Made by a program: the position numbers and the translations under genes. Shown one piece after another: positions 36,916-47,401 of a stretch of DNA of 64,000 nt (position 1 is the stretch's first letter; every line of letters starts with the position of its first letter). The stretch comes from Ustilaginoidea virens (taxonomy: Eukaryota; Ascomycota; Sordariomycetes; Hypocreales; Clavicipitaceae). The notes beneath the pieces are model-generated. The model was not told the DNA's origin. It saw only the letters and a program-made list of their open reading frames with translations, and did no database searches. The DNA is taken from assembly GCF_000687475.1 (NCBI RefSeq), contig NC_057321.1, positions 1,240,001-1,304,000 on the forward strand. The letters are read 5' to 3'.

Positions 36916-38777
36916 ATGCTTGATGACGTTTGGCCAGCAAAGCCGTGTTCAGAAAGTGGTTCAGCAGCTGGTTCGACAGCATCGGCCACCTCAAAGAAGC
37001 TCCCTTTTGCTTACGTCTTGGCCCTCTCGCAGCGTACTCGTCCGATTACGTCGAATCCTCACGTCGGCATCATTGGTGCGGGCCTATCCGGGCTCCGGTG
37101 CGCCGACATTCTGCTTCAAGGTGGATTCGACGTGACCATTATAGAGGCCAGGGATCGCATTGGCGGAAGGGTTCACCAGCAACAGCTTTCCAATGGCCGA
37201 AGCGTCGATCTCGGTCCCAACTGGATTCACGGAACGCGCGATAACCCTATCCTTGAGCTGGCCAGGCAAACAGACACCGCCGCCGGAAGCTGGGACACAA
37301 ACACCTGCATCTTCACCTCGGACGGCGATTTGCTGCCTCTCGGCCAAGGTGAAATGTACAGCAGCATGATGTGGGAAATCATGCAGCAGGCTTTCGAGCA
37401 CTCCAACAACTTTGGCGCCGACACGCCTGCGGAAAAGAGCCTCTTCGATTTCTTTTGCGAAAAGGTGCCAGTCATGATTCCTGACACGGACCCGGATTGT
37501 GAAAGGAAGCGAGGCATTCTGCTCAAGATGGCCGAGGGCTGGGGGGCGTTTATTGGCGCCTCGATTTCCCGCCAGAGCCTCAAGTATTTCTGGTTGGAGG
37601 AGTGCATAGAAGGGGGTATGACGACGCATTTCCGCCCAGGGGTCGCTCAGACGCAACGGTACTGACGCCCGCTAGAAAACTTGTTCTGTGCCGGCACATA
37701 CAAGAGGATCCTCAGCCATATCGCAGCTCCGGCCCTGAAAAGAGCAGTCTTGAGGCTCAGCTCCAGTGCTAAGAGCATTCATTATCAAATGGCAAGGGGA
37801 GGAAAGGTAGAAGTCGAGCTTGATAGCCAAGAGCGTCTCGCCTTTGATGAAATCGTCGTCACGACGCCTCTTGGCTGGCTGCAGAGGAATCCGGATGCTT
37901 TCAACCCGCCTCTCCCGCCACGGCTGACCAAGGCGATCCGTTCGATAGGCTACGGCTGCCTTGAAAAGGTACGGCCGGGAACAGCAGTGTAGACATTTCT
38001 TTTATTTCTTTTTTTTTTTTTTGCCTTTTTTCTTTTTTGTCTTTTTTGTGTGTGCGTCATTGGAGTCATGGCTAGCTCACTACATGCCTCCACGGGCGGC
38101 TGCGCAACCGACCGGCCATGCATCTTGCCCCTCCCCCCCCCCTTCTGCCTGCGGTATAGGTACGAACGAGGCTAACTGCATCAAAGGTCTACGTCAGCTT
38201 CCCTTCAGCGTTCTGGCTCGATGACAGCCGAGGCCGCAAAGTCAACGGCTTCATACAATGGCTCGCCCCGGAGTACGCCTCGAGCACCAACCCGTCCGGG
38301 TGGCATCAGGAGGCAATAGATCTCGCCAGCCTGGACACAAGCGAAGCCCACCCGACGCTTTTATTCTACATGTTTGGCGAGCAGTCCCAGCACGTGGTGT
38401 CGAAGCTGCGCACGCTGGCGACGCCGGAGGACAAGACGGCTTTCCTGCGGGCCTCTTTCCACCCGTACTACTCCCGCCTGCCAAACTATCGCGAGGAGTC
38501 GCGCCAGTGCCAGCCGCTCGGGTTCCTGGCGACGGAGTGGTCGAGCGACGAGTTTGCCGGGTTCGGCAGCTACTGCAACTTCCCCGTGGGGCTGGACAAG
38601 GGCGACGAGGACGTTGAGGTGATGCGCGAGGGGCTGCCGGACCAGGGGATCTGGTTTGCGGGCGAGCACACGGCGCCGTTTGTGGCGCTGGGCACCGCGA
38701 CGGGGGCGTACTGGAGCGGAGAGATGGTCGGCAAGCGCATCCGCGAGGCGTACTCGCGATCGAGGGCCGTGGCGTAG
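36916..38777 (+). CDS. FAD-dependent amine oxidase (polyamine oxidase-like)
   Basis: Three exons, 36916-37615, 37676-37968 and 38187-38777, give 527 residues. The protein has an FAD-binding Rossmann motif near residues 50-85 (VGIIGAGLSGLRCADILLQ..IIEARDRIGGRV), the substrate-domain GPNWIHGT and WLEECIEGENLFCAGTY (restored across intron 1), IVVTTPLGWLQRN, and the C-terminal GIWFAGEHTAPFVALGTATGAYWSGE flavin-contact motif. The family oxidises primary or secondary amines and polyamines with release of H2O2. Intron 2 (218 nt) is long for this window and holds T-rich tracts; its GCTAAC branch point is followed by TGCATCAAAG. The first 45 residues are not conserved. The start at 36916 is the first in-frame ATG after an upstream stop, but an unseen 5' exon is possible. 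No peroxisomal signal is evident at the C-terminus (SRSRAVA). Confidence 0.88.
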
Positions 38778-38966
38778 GAGGAAAGGCGACGCGTGCAGGG
38801 GCGCACCACTCCGTCCGTCGTCTCTGGGGGTGCCTTGCCCTAGGAACCATTGCACTAGAAATGCCATTGCTGTAGGAGGTTCGGGCCGCAGGGTCGTGTG
38901 TCTGCATGTACGTTTTGCATTCTGCGTCGGCAAGAAGCATTCCAAGACGCCCATCGGGATCACCAC

Positions 38967-39045
38967 CATGTGTCACCACCATCACCATCGTCACCATCGT
39001 CACCACCATCACCACCACCACCACCACCACCACCACCATCACCCC
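38967..39045. repeat. (CAC/CAT) trinucleotide tract between converging genes
   Basis: CACCAT and CACCAC triplets with two CGT variants, lying between the stop codons of the amine oxidase (+) and dynactin p25 (-) genes. It ends at, and just overlaps, the p25 stop codon. His-, Pro- and Val-repeat ORFs here are artefacts. Confidence 0.9.
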
Positions 39046-39750
39046 CCCACAGGGCTATTCCCCACCGTCTTATACAGCTCCCTCAGCTCAAACTCGTCCA
39101 CCCCCCCCTCGGGCACCTCGCCCACCACCCGCGCCGGCCTCCCCCCCACCACGGAGAAGCTCGGAATCACCATGAACGGCGGCACGACCGCCCCGTCCAG
39201 TATCCGCACGTAGTCCTTGACGATGGCGAACTCGCCCACCGCGCAGCCGCTCCCGATGCGCACGTGGCTGCCCACCGCGGCGGCCTGCACGACGGACCCG
39301 CTGCCCACGAAGACGTGGTCCCCCAGCCGCAGCGGCGTGTACGCCCAGGCGCCCTTGTACACGCGCCCGGGGGGGCGGAGCAGCGCCCCCCGCGCGAGGA
39401 AGCAGTACCGCCCGATGGCGACGGCGGTGCTGCTCGCCGGCGGGGGGGCCGGGCGCACCAGGTCCCCGCGGATCATGACGTCGGGCTGGATGACCGTCTT
39501 GCCGCCGAGCATGATGTTCTGGGTGCCGACGAGGATGGCCCGGCGGGCGACCTTGTTGCCGGTGTCCTGGGGGGTGTACGCGTGAGCTTTGAAGCAGGAT
39601 GGGGCAGGATGGAGCAGGTTGCACCAGTTGAAGCAGTTGAAGCAGTTGAAGCAGTTGAAGCAGTTGAAGCAGTTGAAGCAGTTGGAGCAGTTGGAGCAGG
39701 TTTCGGCTTACCGTCTCGATGTAGTCGCCTTTGGGGGGCCGGCGCGACAT
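39039..39750 (-). CDS. DCTN5: Dynactin subunit p25 (left-handed beta-helix)
   Basis: Two exons on the minus strand, 39750-39712 and 39566-39039, give 188 residues, the expected size. p25 sits at the pointed end of the dynactin Arp filament and helps dynein reach endosomal cargo. The sequence opens with MSRRPPKGDYIETDTGNKVARRA, restored across the junction, then ILVGTQNIMLGGKTVIQPDVMIRGDL. The hexapeptide beta-helix follows (IGRYCFLARGALLRPP, LGDHVFVGSGSVVQAAAVGSHVRIGSGCAVGEFAIVKDYVRILDGAVVPPFMVIP). It ends with the typical SFSVVGGRPARVVGEVPEG and LRELYKTVGN helix. The 145 nt intron is unusual: most of its middle is nine-base tandem repeats, TGCTTCAAC in the sense direction (39618-39698). Confidence 0.95.
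39618..39698 (-). repeat. 9 bp tandem repeat inside the dynactin p25 intron
   Basis: Nine or so copies of CAGTTGAAG on the plus strand (CTTCAACTG in the transcript), the last two with a G for A change. It lies between the GTAAGC donor and the CCCAG acceptor and supplies most of the intron's pyrimidines. Confidence 0.92.
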
Positions 39751-40344
39751 GGCGAGTGGTGGAGGTGCGGATGCGTAGTGTTGGAGCGGCGCGCGGGGCG
39801 GAAGCTGCAAGGAGGGAAGGGTCAGCGTGCGTGCCGTGAGCGGGTGAGCGGGTGAGCGGGTGAGCGGGTGAGCGGGTGATGAGGTGGAAAGGGCTGGTGG
39901 TTGCGTTGGCGGAGCTTGGAAGCAGCAGACTTGTGTGTTTGCGTGTGCGTGTGCGGTGGGAGACGATGGAAAGTAGGAGATGGGAAAATACCAATCAGAT
40001 CGGCTCGAATCGGCTCAAATCGGCAGGACGCGCCCGCGCGACTCCATCAAAAGTCGCCCGTCTTCGCGGCCAGTCTATTGCCGGGTGCCGAGAACGGAGT
40101 CTTGTGCATGCCTGGCACGTTGGATTACGATTCTATATAGATGCCGGCCGCCGCTTTGAAACGCCTCTGCGATGAAAAAGCATGGGGAAAAAAAAAAAAA
40201 GAAAAAAAGAAGAAAAACCGAGAGAAAAAAGACCATTGACCATTGACAATGACAATTTGAACCCCCCCCCCCCCCAGTTCCTACACGACACCCTTCCTAC
40301 GCAACGCCCTTCCTACGCAACGCCCTTCCTACGCAACGCCCCTC
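39751..40344. other. Intergenic region with two tandem repeats
   Basis: Holds the dynactin p25 promoter and the UTP15 3' flank. Repeats are about five GTGAGCGGG units at 39836-39878 and three to four 16 bp units (ACGCAACGCCCTTCCT) at 40298-40347, the latter abutting the UTP15 stop codon. An A-rich tract lies at 40190-40230. Confidence 0.7.
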
Positions 40345-41937
40345 CTACACGACGCCCATCATCATGCTCTCCAGCATGCCGCCCGTCGCGCACGCCCAGT
40401 GCGCCACCTTGACCTCCGCCCTCACCCGCCTCCACAGCGTCATGAACCCCTCGAGCAGCTCGGCCGACTCGCCCACGTACTCCGCATACAGGTCCAGCAG
40501 GTGCAGGCCCGCCTCGACGCAGACGCTCACGTAGCGCGGGTCGCGGATGTGGCCGCACACCCACTGCAGGACGGGCGCGACGCCCGCCCCGTCCCGGTGC
40601 TCCAGCGCGTCGCGCATCGCGCTGCGGTGCCGCAGGGCCAGCAGCAGGGTGAGCACGTTGGCCGACGAGTGCTCGGGCGACGCGCGGTCCAGCACCTGGT
40701 CGAGGGCGCGGCCGTACCGGGCGTGGCGGAGGTCCTTCTGCCACGGGCGCTCCCTCTTCCGCCCGGCGCGCGGCTCGTCGGCAATCGCCGCGTCGGCGCC
40801 CTCGCCGGCCGCGTCGAGGCGGCTGGCGGCCTCGATCCTCCGCTTGCGCTTCGACGTCCGCGCGTCGTGCGACGCTATCGTGCCGCCGACGAGGGCCGCC
40901 ATCTCCTTCTCCCGCTCGCGCTCGCGCTGCGCCTCCGGGCCCGTCAGGCGCGTCCTGATGCTCAGCACGCCCGACTGCATGCCCACCGCCAGGTGCCGGT
41001 CGCCGGCCTCGGGCCCGTCGCCCGACGCTATGACCTGCACGGCCAGCACGGGCGACTGGTGCTTGACGCTGTTGACCACGTTCCAGCCCGTCGTCTCAAA
41101 CACCTTGACGTGGCCCTCGAGGCCGCCCGTCACCAGGCGCCGGCCGTTGGACGCCAGGCTCAGCGACGTCACCGTCTTCTGGTGGTTGGTCATCATGTGC
41201 AGCGGCCTCGAGGCCACCAGGTCCAGCACCGTGACGGAGCTGCCCGCCGCGGCGAGCACCGTCGTCCCCGACGGCAGCGGCAGCACGTCCTCGACGGGGG
41301 CCGCGTGCTTGAACGTCATGACGGCCGAGCTGCCGCCCCCCGTCCTCGGGTCCCACAGCTTCACGGTCGAGTCGTAGCTGCCCGACACCACCATGCCGGA
41401 CATGGTGCTCGGCATGAAGCCGGCGCATCGCACGTAGTCGCCGTGCCCGGCAAACGTCGCCGTCGCCTCGTCGCCGGGCAGGTCCCACAGCCGCACCGTC
41501 CTGTCGTCGCTGGCGCTCAGCAGCGTCGTCAGGTCCGTGGGCGAGAACTTGGTCGTCCAGACGGGCTGCTTGTGCTCCGTCCACGTCTTGAGGATGGCCC
41601 GCGTGTTGACGTCAAACACCTGCATGCGGCCGCTGTCCTCGCCCGCCACAACCACCTTGCCGTCCCTGCGAATGTCCCCGCTCCGGGCAATGTCGCCGAA
41701 GCGGGTGATTGTCTTGAGCAGCTTGCGCGTGCGCGTCGAGTAGATTTGCACCCGGGTGCCCGTCGTCACGACAAAGTTGTCGGCATTGTGCGAGATGTGC
41801 GTGACGGGGTAGCTCGTGGGCGACGGGATGAGCAGCTGGTTCTTGAAGCTTTTCCAGTACCGCTGCTCGGCCGTGACTGGCGACGGGCCAGAGGGCAGCT
41901 TGACTTGGGGGAGAGGTCCCGCCTGAGCCGCTGCCAT
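40345..41937 (-). CDS. UTP15: U3 snoRNP / SSU-processome WD40 protein UTP15
   Basis: A single exon of 530 residues. UTP15 belongs to the t-UTP/UtpA subcomplex, which binds nascent pre-18S rRNA in the nucleolus and supports rDNA transcription and early cleavages. The N-terminus is diagnostic: LPQVKLPSGPSPVTAEQRYWKSFKNQ, then PVTHISHNADNFVVTTGTRVQIYS. A WD40 propeller follows through about residue 330 (for example LLSASDDRTVRLWDLPGDEA, VVSGSYDSTVKLWDPR, RRLVTGGLEGHVKVFE). The C-terminal UTP15 helical domain reads RYGRALDQVLDR, NVLTLLLALRHRSAMRDAL, VCVEAGLHLLDLYAEYVG. The ATG of MAAAQAG is used; the frame further upstream is not conserved. A basic linker (KRKRRIEAA) looks like a nuclear localisation signal. 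The stop codon overlaps the edge of a 16 bp tandem repeat. Confidence 0.96.
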   Translation of the reverse strand: MAAAQAGPLPQVKLPSGPSPVTAEQRYWKSFKNQLLIPSPTSYPVTHISHNADNFVVTTGTRVQIYSTRTRKLLKTITRFGDIARSGDIRRDGKVVVAGEDSGRMQVFDVNTRAILKTWTEHKQPVWTTKFSPTDLTTLLSASDDRTVRLWDLPGDEATATFAGHGDYVRCAGFMPSTMSGMVVSGSYDSTVKLWDPRTGGGSSAVMTFKHAAPVEDVLPLPSGTTVLAAAGSSVTVLDLVASRPLHMMTNHQKTVTSLSLASNGRRLVTGGLEGHVKVFETTGWNVVNSVKHQSPVLAVQVIASGDGPEAGDRHLAVGMQSGVLSIRTRLTGPEAQREREREKEMAALVGGTIASHDARTSKRKRRIEAASRLDAAGEGADAAIADEPRAGRKRERPWQKDLRHARYGRALDQVLDRASPEHSSANVLTLLLALRHRSAMRDALEHRDGAGVAPVLQWVCGHIRDPRYVSVCVEAGLHLLDLYAEYVGESAELLEGFMTLWRRVRAEVKVAHWACATGGMLESMMMGVV

Positions 41938-42615
41938 TGTCGCAGCCCGTTGCGGAGGAATGCGGGTTGCAAATTTGTCTGTGTCGTGTTTTTCTCTCTG
42001 GAGCCGCGGGTTTGCCAACTTGTTTGCTCGTTTCTGTTTCCCTTTTTTCTTTCCTTTTTTTTTTTTTTCTGCCAGCTCCAGGATGGGAGGAGTGCGGTCA
42101 AGCAAAACGGAAAATCAAAAATCACCGCGGGGTGACCCCACATTAAAGCGGAGACAGCACTTGCATAAAGTCATGTTATGTACTTATACCTGTCATGCGA
42201 CGCTATGTCTAATCCTGGGCTGTGCTCGCCGCCAATGCCAGGAAATTTACCGTGGACAAGGTGAGGCTTTACGGAATAAGACGGGGCAACACAACACAAC
42301 AAGATGCGAGCAAGAATACGGACAGAAAAAGAAAAGAAAGGAAAGGAAAAGAACTGCAAAGGCTGCGACGACAAAAACCGTCAACGCGTCAGAGAACCGG
42401 TCTCTTTGAAATGTCGAAATTAAACTCAGTCTATATAGCCCGTCCGTGGCTTCAGTCCGCCCGTGGCTTCATGCTTCAAAACGCCAGCTGCATCCCCGTC
42501 GAGGCGGAAGAGGGCACAAAAAAAAAAAAGACAAGAAATGCAAAGCGCAACATCCAAATATGCTCCTGCAACATGCAGCAAATCACACCCCGCGCCCCAC
42601 CGACAAAGCCGGGCG
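41938..42615. other. Intergenic region upstream of UTP15
   Basis: Contains the UTP15 promoter side (sense-strand A-rich tract at 42040-42070) and the 3' flank of the C2-domain gene. No other gene is seen. Confidence 0.55.
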
Positions 42616-42888
42616 TCAGTATCCCCCCCGCCGTCTGGATCTGCCGGCACCGATATCAATCCGTTGCATCTCCTCCATCAATGACGCGTCCGCGCCGCCG
42701 TTGGCTCCGCTCATCAATGGCAGCGGCACCTTGGCAGGTACAGCAGGCCCTGCTCCATGGTGTGCGTAGTGCGGCGCGTAGTTCTCATTGGGGTAGTCGT
42801 ACGAGCTGCCGCGCCGGGGCCCGCGGGTGGGGGTGTACTGCCCCTGTCTCTCCTGATAGTTGTCCGGGGAGATGGGAGCAAGCGGGCT

Positions 42889-42922
<34 letters not shown>

Positions 42923-45604
42923 TGGCCGGGCGATCCGCGCGGCATCTTTTTCTGGAGCCGGTTGCGGCCTCCCGTTTGGGGAGTTCGCGGGCTCTCCGAG
43001 GACATGTAGGAGGGCGGCTGCTGGTGCTGGTGCTGGTGTTGGTGCTGGTGTGGCAGCGCTGGCATGGACTCTGGCCGGGTAGCAATGCGCAACGGTCGTC
43101 GGCCGCTTGGAGGCATGGGCTGCGCTCCGGATAGGGACGGCCTCGCCCGCGGCTCGGGGGACGCCTGCTTGGGCTTCGGGTCGGGTTCTGGAGCCCACGA
43201 TTCCACGGGAAGATGGTCAGACGGATCAACTTCTCGGCCATCGTGGGTGATGATCTTTGCGTTGGCATCCGCCACCTCCTCCCGAGAATTGCCCGCGCCA
43301 GGAGAGCTCATGATTGGATTAAACGCGTCGTAAGAGTCCGGGCCAAAAGGTATGTCGGAGAGCCGGCGGTTCTCGGATGGGGGAGGCGCTGGGCTGACAG
43401 ACTTTCTCCGGATGGTGTGCTGCGGGTTGGGGTTGGGGTTGGGGCTCGGAGAGTTACGCGGCCTCGCTTGCTGTGGATCCGATCGGCCGGAGTAGGTCAC
43501 GACGGATCGAGGATCCTGTGGCTGCGAGCCATAGGCGTGAGGTGAGCTGCTGTACGACGGCGGGTCCTCGCTTCGGTGACGGCCACGCGTCGCTATCATC
43601 TGCTGGCCACCGTGGTTGTTGTCGTATCGGTTGCTGTATTGAGAAGTAGGAAAAGCGCCCTCATAAAACTCCCGAGGCATTGCCGGATCAGCGCCTGGGG
43701 ATAACGACAGGGGCGCAGCGGCGGGTTCGTAGCCTATCGAATGGCGATGCTGACGCGGCTCAGCTTGACAGTGTCCGCTGGGCCGCGAGGGCCGACCGGA
43801 CTGCGAATTGTAGGAAACCTGGGAGGAACTGGTTGAATAGTCCACACACGACGATGGTGAGACCAAAGAGGGATGGCCTCCGTGATCCGAGTACTGCCGG
43901 CGATCGCGTTGCGGAGAATGAGCATGGCCGGCGTAGTGACCGGAGACGCCCCAGGGGCGGCTCACGTTCTGGGCTGCTGCCACGCTTGATGCAGAGTTGT
44001 AGCCCGTGTCATCCTGATAGGCGGCTGGCCGCGAGCTGTTTTGCCTGTAGTTTGCGGTCGGCGAGTCGGGGGCGTCTTCGACGGTAGGTTGCATGGATCT
44101 GTGGTGCGGGCTGTAGCTGGGACTGTAGCCAGGACTACGCGGCTGATGACGCGAAGAGGGAGATTCACATGGCGAGTCAATGCGGGAGGCGGTGTGGGTC
44201 AGAGTCGAGCTTGCTGGATCGTACTGCTTGAAAACAGGCTGACCAGGATACGCAGAGATGGAGTGCCTGTGAGCCTCGCTCTTCAGGACGTCATTTCTCA
44301 TGGGCGTCGAGGACTTTGGGGGCGAGAGGTCGTGGGGGGTGCGCATGGGGGCTTCCGGGCCAGCGCTACTCTGTCTCGATCGATGAGCCGGGGGGGGAGG
44401 CGGGGGGGACGCCTCGTAATCAAATGCTGACGGCGCTCCTACCAAGTCGTCGGGCAGCTCATGGGCTTCCGAGAGGGGGGAGCCAGAGCCATGGCCATAT
44501 GCACTGGAAGGATCGGGTTGGTGCTGGTGCTGGTGCTGGTAAGGAGAAGAAGCTTGTCGGTTCTGATGGAAACACCGGTCGTCTTGAAACCGTGAGGGAG
44601 TTCCGAGCGATTCTCTAGAACGACGGCCGCGGCGCTGCGCCGAGAGCGGGGAGTGGGTGCCGTAATGGTCCCGGTCCGGTTGTTGCCTGGCTCCCTGAGG
44701 CGACGGCGTATTGTATTCCACGCTCTGAAGAGGCGACTGGGAGGGAATAAAGGCCGGGTGCGACGCCGGCTTGGCGTGAGATCGAGGCGTGTGGTGCTGG
44801 GCATGATGGTGCTCTTGCTGCAGAGGTGCCGCCGCAGGAGGAGGAGGAGGAGGAGGAGTAGCCGGGGCCGCCTCGCCAGTCACGGGGTCCGAGGGCAAGG
44901 GACGTCGCTTGACGGGTGTTCTTTGCTGGAGCGAGGCAGCGCCATCTTGCTCGGCAGCGACCGACTGCTTCTGCTTGGCGACGGCCGGCTTGTCCGGCCT
45001 CGGTCTGCTGTCGTAGAAGGTGATTTCGACCCTGATCTCGCCGGCGTACTTGCCTCGACACGTCAAGCCTTGCCACATGTCGCTCTGGCCACCTCCGGGG
45101 ACAATGATGGTCTTCAGATCGATCCATGCCTCTCCAATCAGATCCGTCTTCTTGTCGTCGTTGAAGACGGACATCTTAAGCTGGTAATAATCCGGCGAGT
45201 CGTGCACCGTAAAGCGGAGTTCCTGGTCCCTGCAACGGGGAAAAAGAAAAAAGTAAGCATCAAGCGAGCGGTTTCGCAAACTGGCCCAAAAAAAAAAAAA
45301 AAAAAAAAAAAGCTGCTTGCGACTGGGCGACGACGGGGGAAAGGGAAAGAGAGAGGCTTTGTGCTCCGTACCATTTCGGGGTTTGGCCGCCTCGAAGATC
45401 CGTCGTCGTCTTCTTTGCCTCCTTGCCCAATCTCGCAGCGCAGTACGGGTCCTGCTTGCCGATGGTTTTCCTGTTGGGCAGGTTCTTGGCTCTGTCGACA
45501 ACAGCCACCAAGGTGCCAATGATGGGGCCGTCGACCGACATGTCGGCGAAGATGCCCGCTGTGTGGCCTCCGTTGAGAGCAAACGTCTTTGGCTTGGTGG
45601 CCAT
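42616..45604 (-). CDS. C2-domain cytokinesis protein, Inn1/Fic1 type
   Basis: Two exons on the minus strand, 45604-45372 and 45229-42616, give 948 residues. An N-terminal C2 domain spans about residues 20-140: GPIIGTLVAVVDRAKNLPNRKTIGKQDPYCAARLGK, TPKWDQELRFTVHD restored across the intron, then LIGEAWIDLKTIIVPGGGQSDMWQGLTCRGKYAGEIRVEITFYD. The rest is a long disordered tail rich in Pro, Ser, Gln and His with many PxxP-like stretches. This architecture matches the Inn1/Fic1 family, which links the contractile ring to septum synthesis by binding SH3 proteins. The assignment to cytokinesis is by family. The 142 nt intron carries a sense-strand T run (about 22 nt, 45289-45310). A run of Ala-Ser dipeptides near the C-terminus is encoded by the GCCGAC repeat at 42893-42920. 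It ends SRRRGGY. Confidence 0.88.
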
Positions 45605-47401
45605 TGTTCGGCCGCCAGTCCAGGGTTCTTGAAGGGAGGGAGAGGGAGGGACAAGGGGGTTGGGGGGGATGATGATGATGATGATGATGCTGAGCTGGAG
45701 CCCGGGCCCGGCTGGGACGGCAAAGTCCAGGGGAGGCCGATAACTTTTGCTCGACAGTTGTTCCGACTGATGGCTTGGTGCTTGTTTACATTCGGCGCGG
45801 TGGGAGGTACGGACGGACTCGGGAGTTTGTCGCGAGTGCGGGCTAGCAGCGCAGATGATGGATGCTGTGGTGCGGAAAGCAGAGCAGCAGGGAGCGAGCA
45901 AAGTCCAAGGAAAGGCATCTGGAAGAAAGCTGGGTGACGCTTTGTTTTTGTCTGGCTGGCACGCGAACCCGGGAAGCTGTTCCCAAGCCCTTGCATAAGC
46001 TGGAGAGGCTGGGAATCCGGATGCGGCGAGGCCCCAGCCAAGCCTAGGTACCCACATGCAGGTATCTGGGAACATGAGGTGTACTCGTGTGGCGCTGCGG
46101 CATGCCCAGGCGCAGCGCAGCGATGGCGGGGGCTGGCTACATGTACCTACCTAGGTACCTATGTGGGTATGTGGGCTGGCCGGACAGTGCGGGCGGGTCG
46201 GTCTATAGCTGACCAGTAGGCGTTGGCCTTTGCTAGATCTGGTGGCTGGCTGGCTGGCTGGTTGTTTCCACATCCTTGCAAGCTACATGTATCGACTGGA
46301 ACAAGCCACCCCTGGAACTACATAGCCACACCTTGCGAATCGCAAGGGCGGCGTCCCTGCTTCTTGCGCGCAACAGCAACAAGGTTCGGTGCTGCGGCGG
46401 GAAATCATTCCTTCATCACGCCCACTGTCCATTCCGTACTTTGATCCATGCACAAGGTAGAGACAGCAGCACGAGGCACTCAATGCCTTTCGTGTCTTGG
46501 CTCGATTGGTTCTCCACTCCCAACAGGTCCACTGAAGATGCAAAGCCGCAGCTCAGCTCAGCTGGCCCAGCTGCCAGGGCCAAAGTCGCAAGCCTCAATG
46601 ATGAAAATCCCCCGGCAACCCGACGGGCCAAAACCTTACACGTCGGCGTTGTGGGGCCTCTCGGCAGCTCAAGGAAACTACCGAAAACAGATTCCACCAG
46701 ACGTCTCCTACGGCTGTCGCTTCCGAGTTGACGCACCTGACTGAGGGTAAGCTGGAAAAGAATAATCAGCCCTCTTGTCGTCGTCTCTTTCTGGGACGAT
46801 CAAGCCGGGCGCTTCAAAGACGGCAGCTTGCATTCCTGCGAGGCGGTCCCCGTTGCTCTCTGCTTGGGCGGTTGCTCCGGTTCCTTTGGACAAGCGTTTG
46901 TCCATCGCGGCTACTCTGCCTGTGCTAGGCCCGGGGTTTCTTCTCCTTGCGGGGGCTCTTTCGTCAAGTATGCACTATGAACAGGCCGTCTTGGGCGGCT
47001 GGGACCGTCCGAGCGAGTAGTGGGAGACGGTGGTGTATAAGAGGAAAGCAAAGGCCAAGGTGAGAAGAGGCTAAGCCAGGGCACGTCTTTTGACAAGAAG
47101 TAGGTACCCTCTCCATGGATTATGCAGCTATGATTCGGTCGAGCATGAAGACACGCACATTGCAGACTGTCGCATTGACCTTGGCCGATGCTCTCTTTTC
47201 GCTGGCAAAACACCGTCCACCAGAACGTTCTGAGCATGGATCTGTTGGACGCCGGGTATCGTCCACAGGCATCGCCGGAAAGCTACATGTCTCAACTCCC
47301 CCTGGCCGAAACGCTCAACTCAGCCGACGGCGCAAAAGCACGGCTGAAACGTCGGCGTCGACAACCGACAGCCGACAGCCGACCGTCGACCGTCGCCCCC
47401 A
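45605..47401. other. Intergenic region, 1.8 kb
   Basis: Promoter side of the C2-domain gene (a (GAT)n tract at 45671-45690, ACCTAGGTACCT motifs at 46046-46165) and the 3' flank of the methionine sulfoxide reductase gene. Several 60-150 codon ORFs overlap on both strands, but none looks conserved. Confidence 0.5.

Noticed and set aside
38898..39839. 313-codon plus-strand ORF across the CAC/CAT tract
   Set aside because: Antisense to dynactin p25 and driven by the His/Pro repeats.
40399..42135. 578-codon plus-strand ORF opposite UTP15
   Set aside because: Antisense shadow of a WD40 gene; His/Arg/Val-rich with no recognisable domain.
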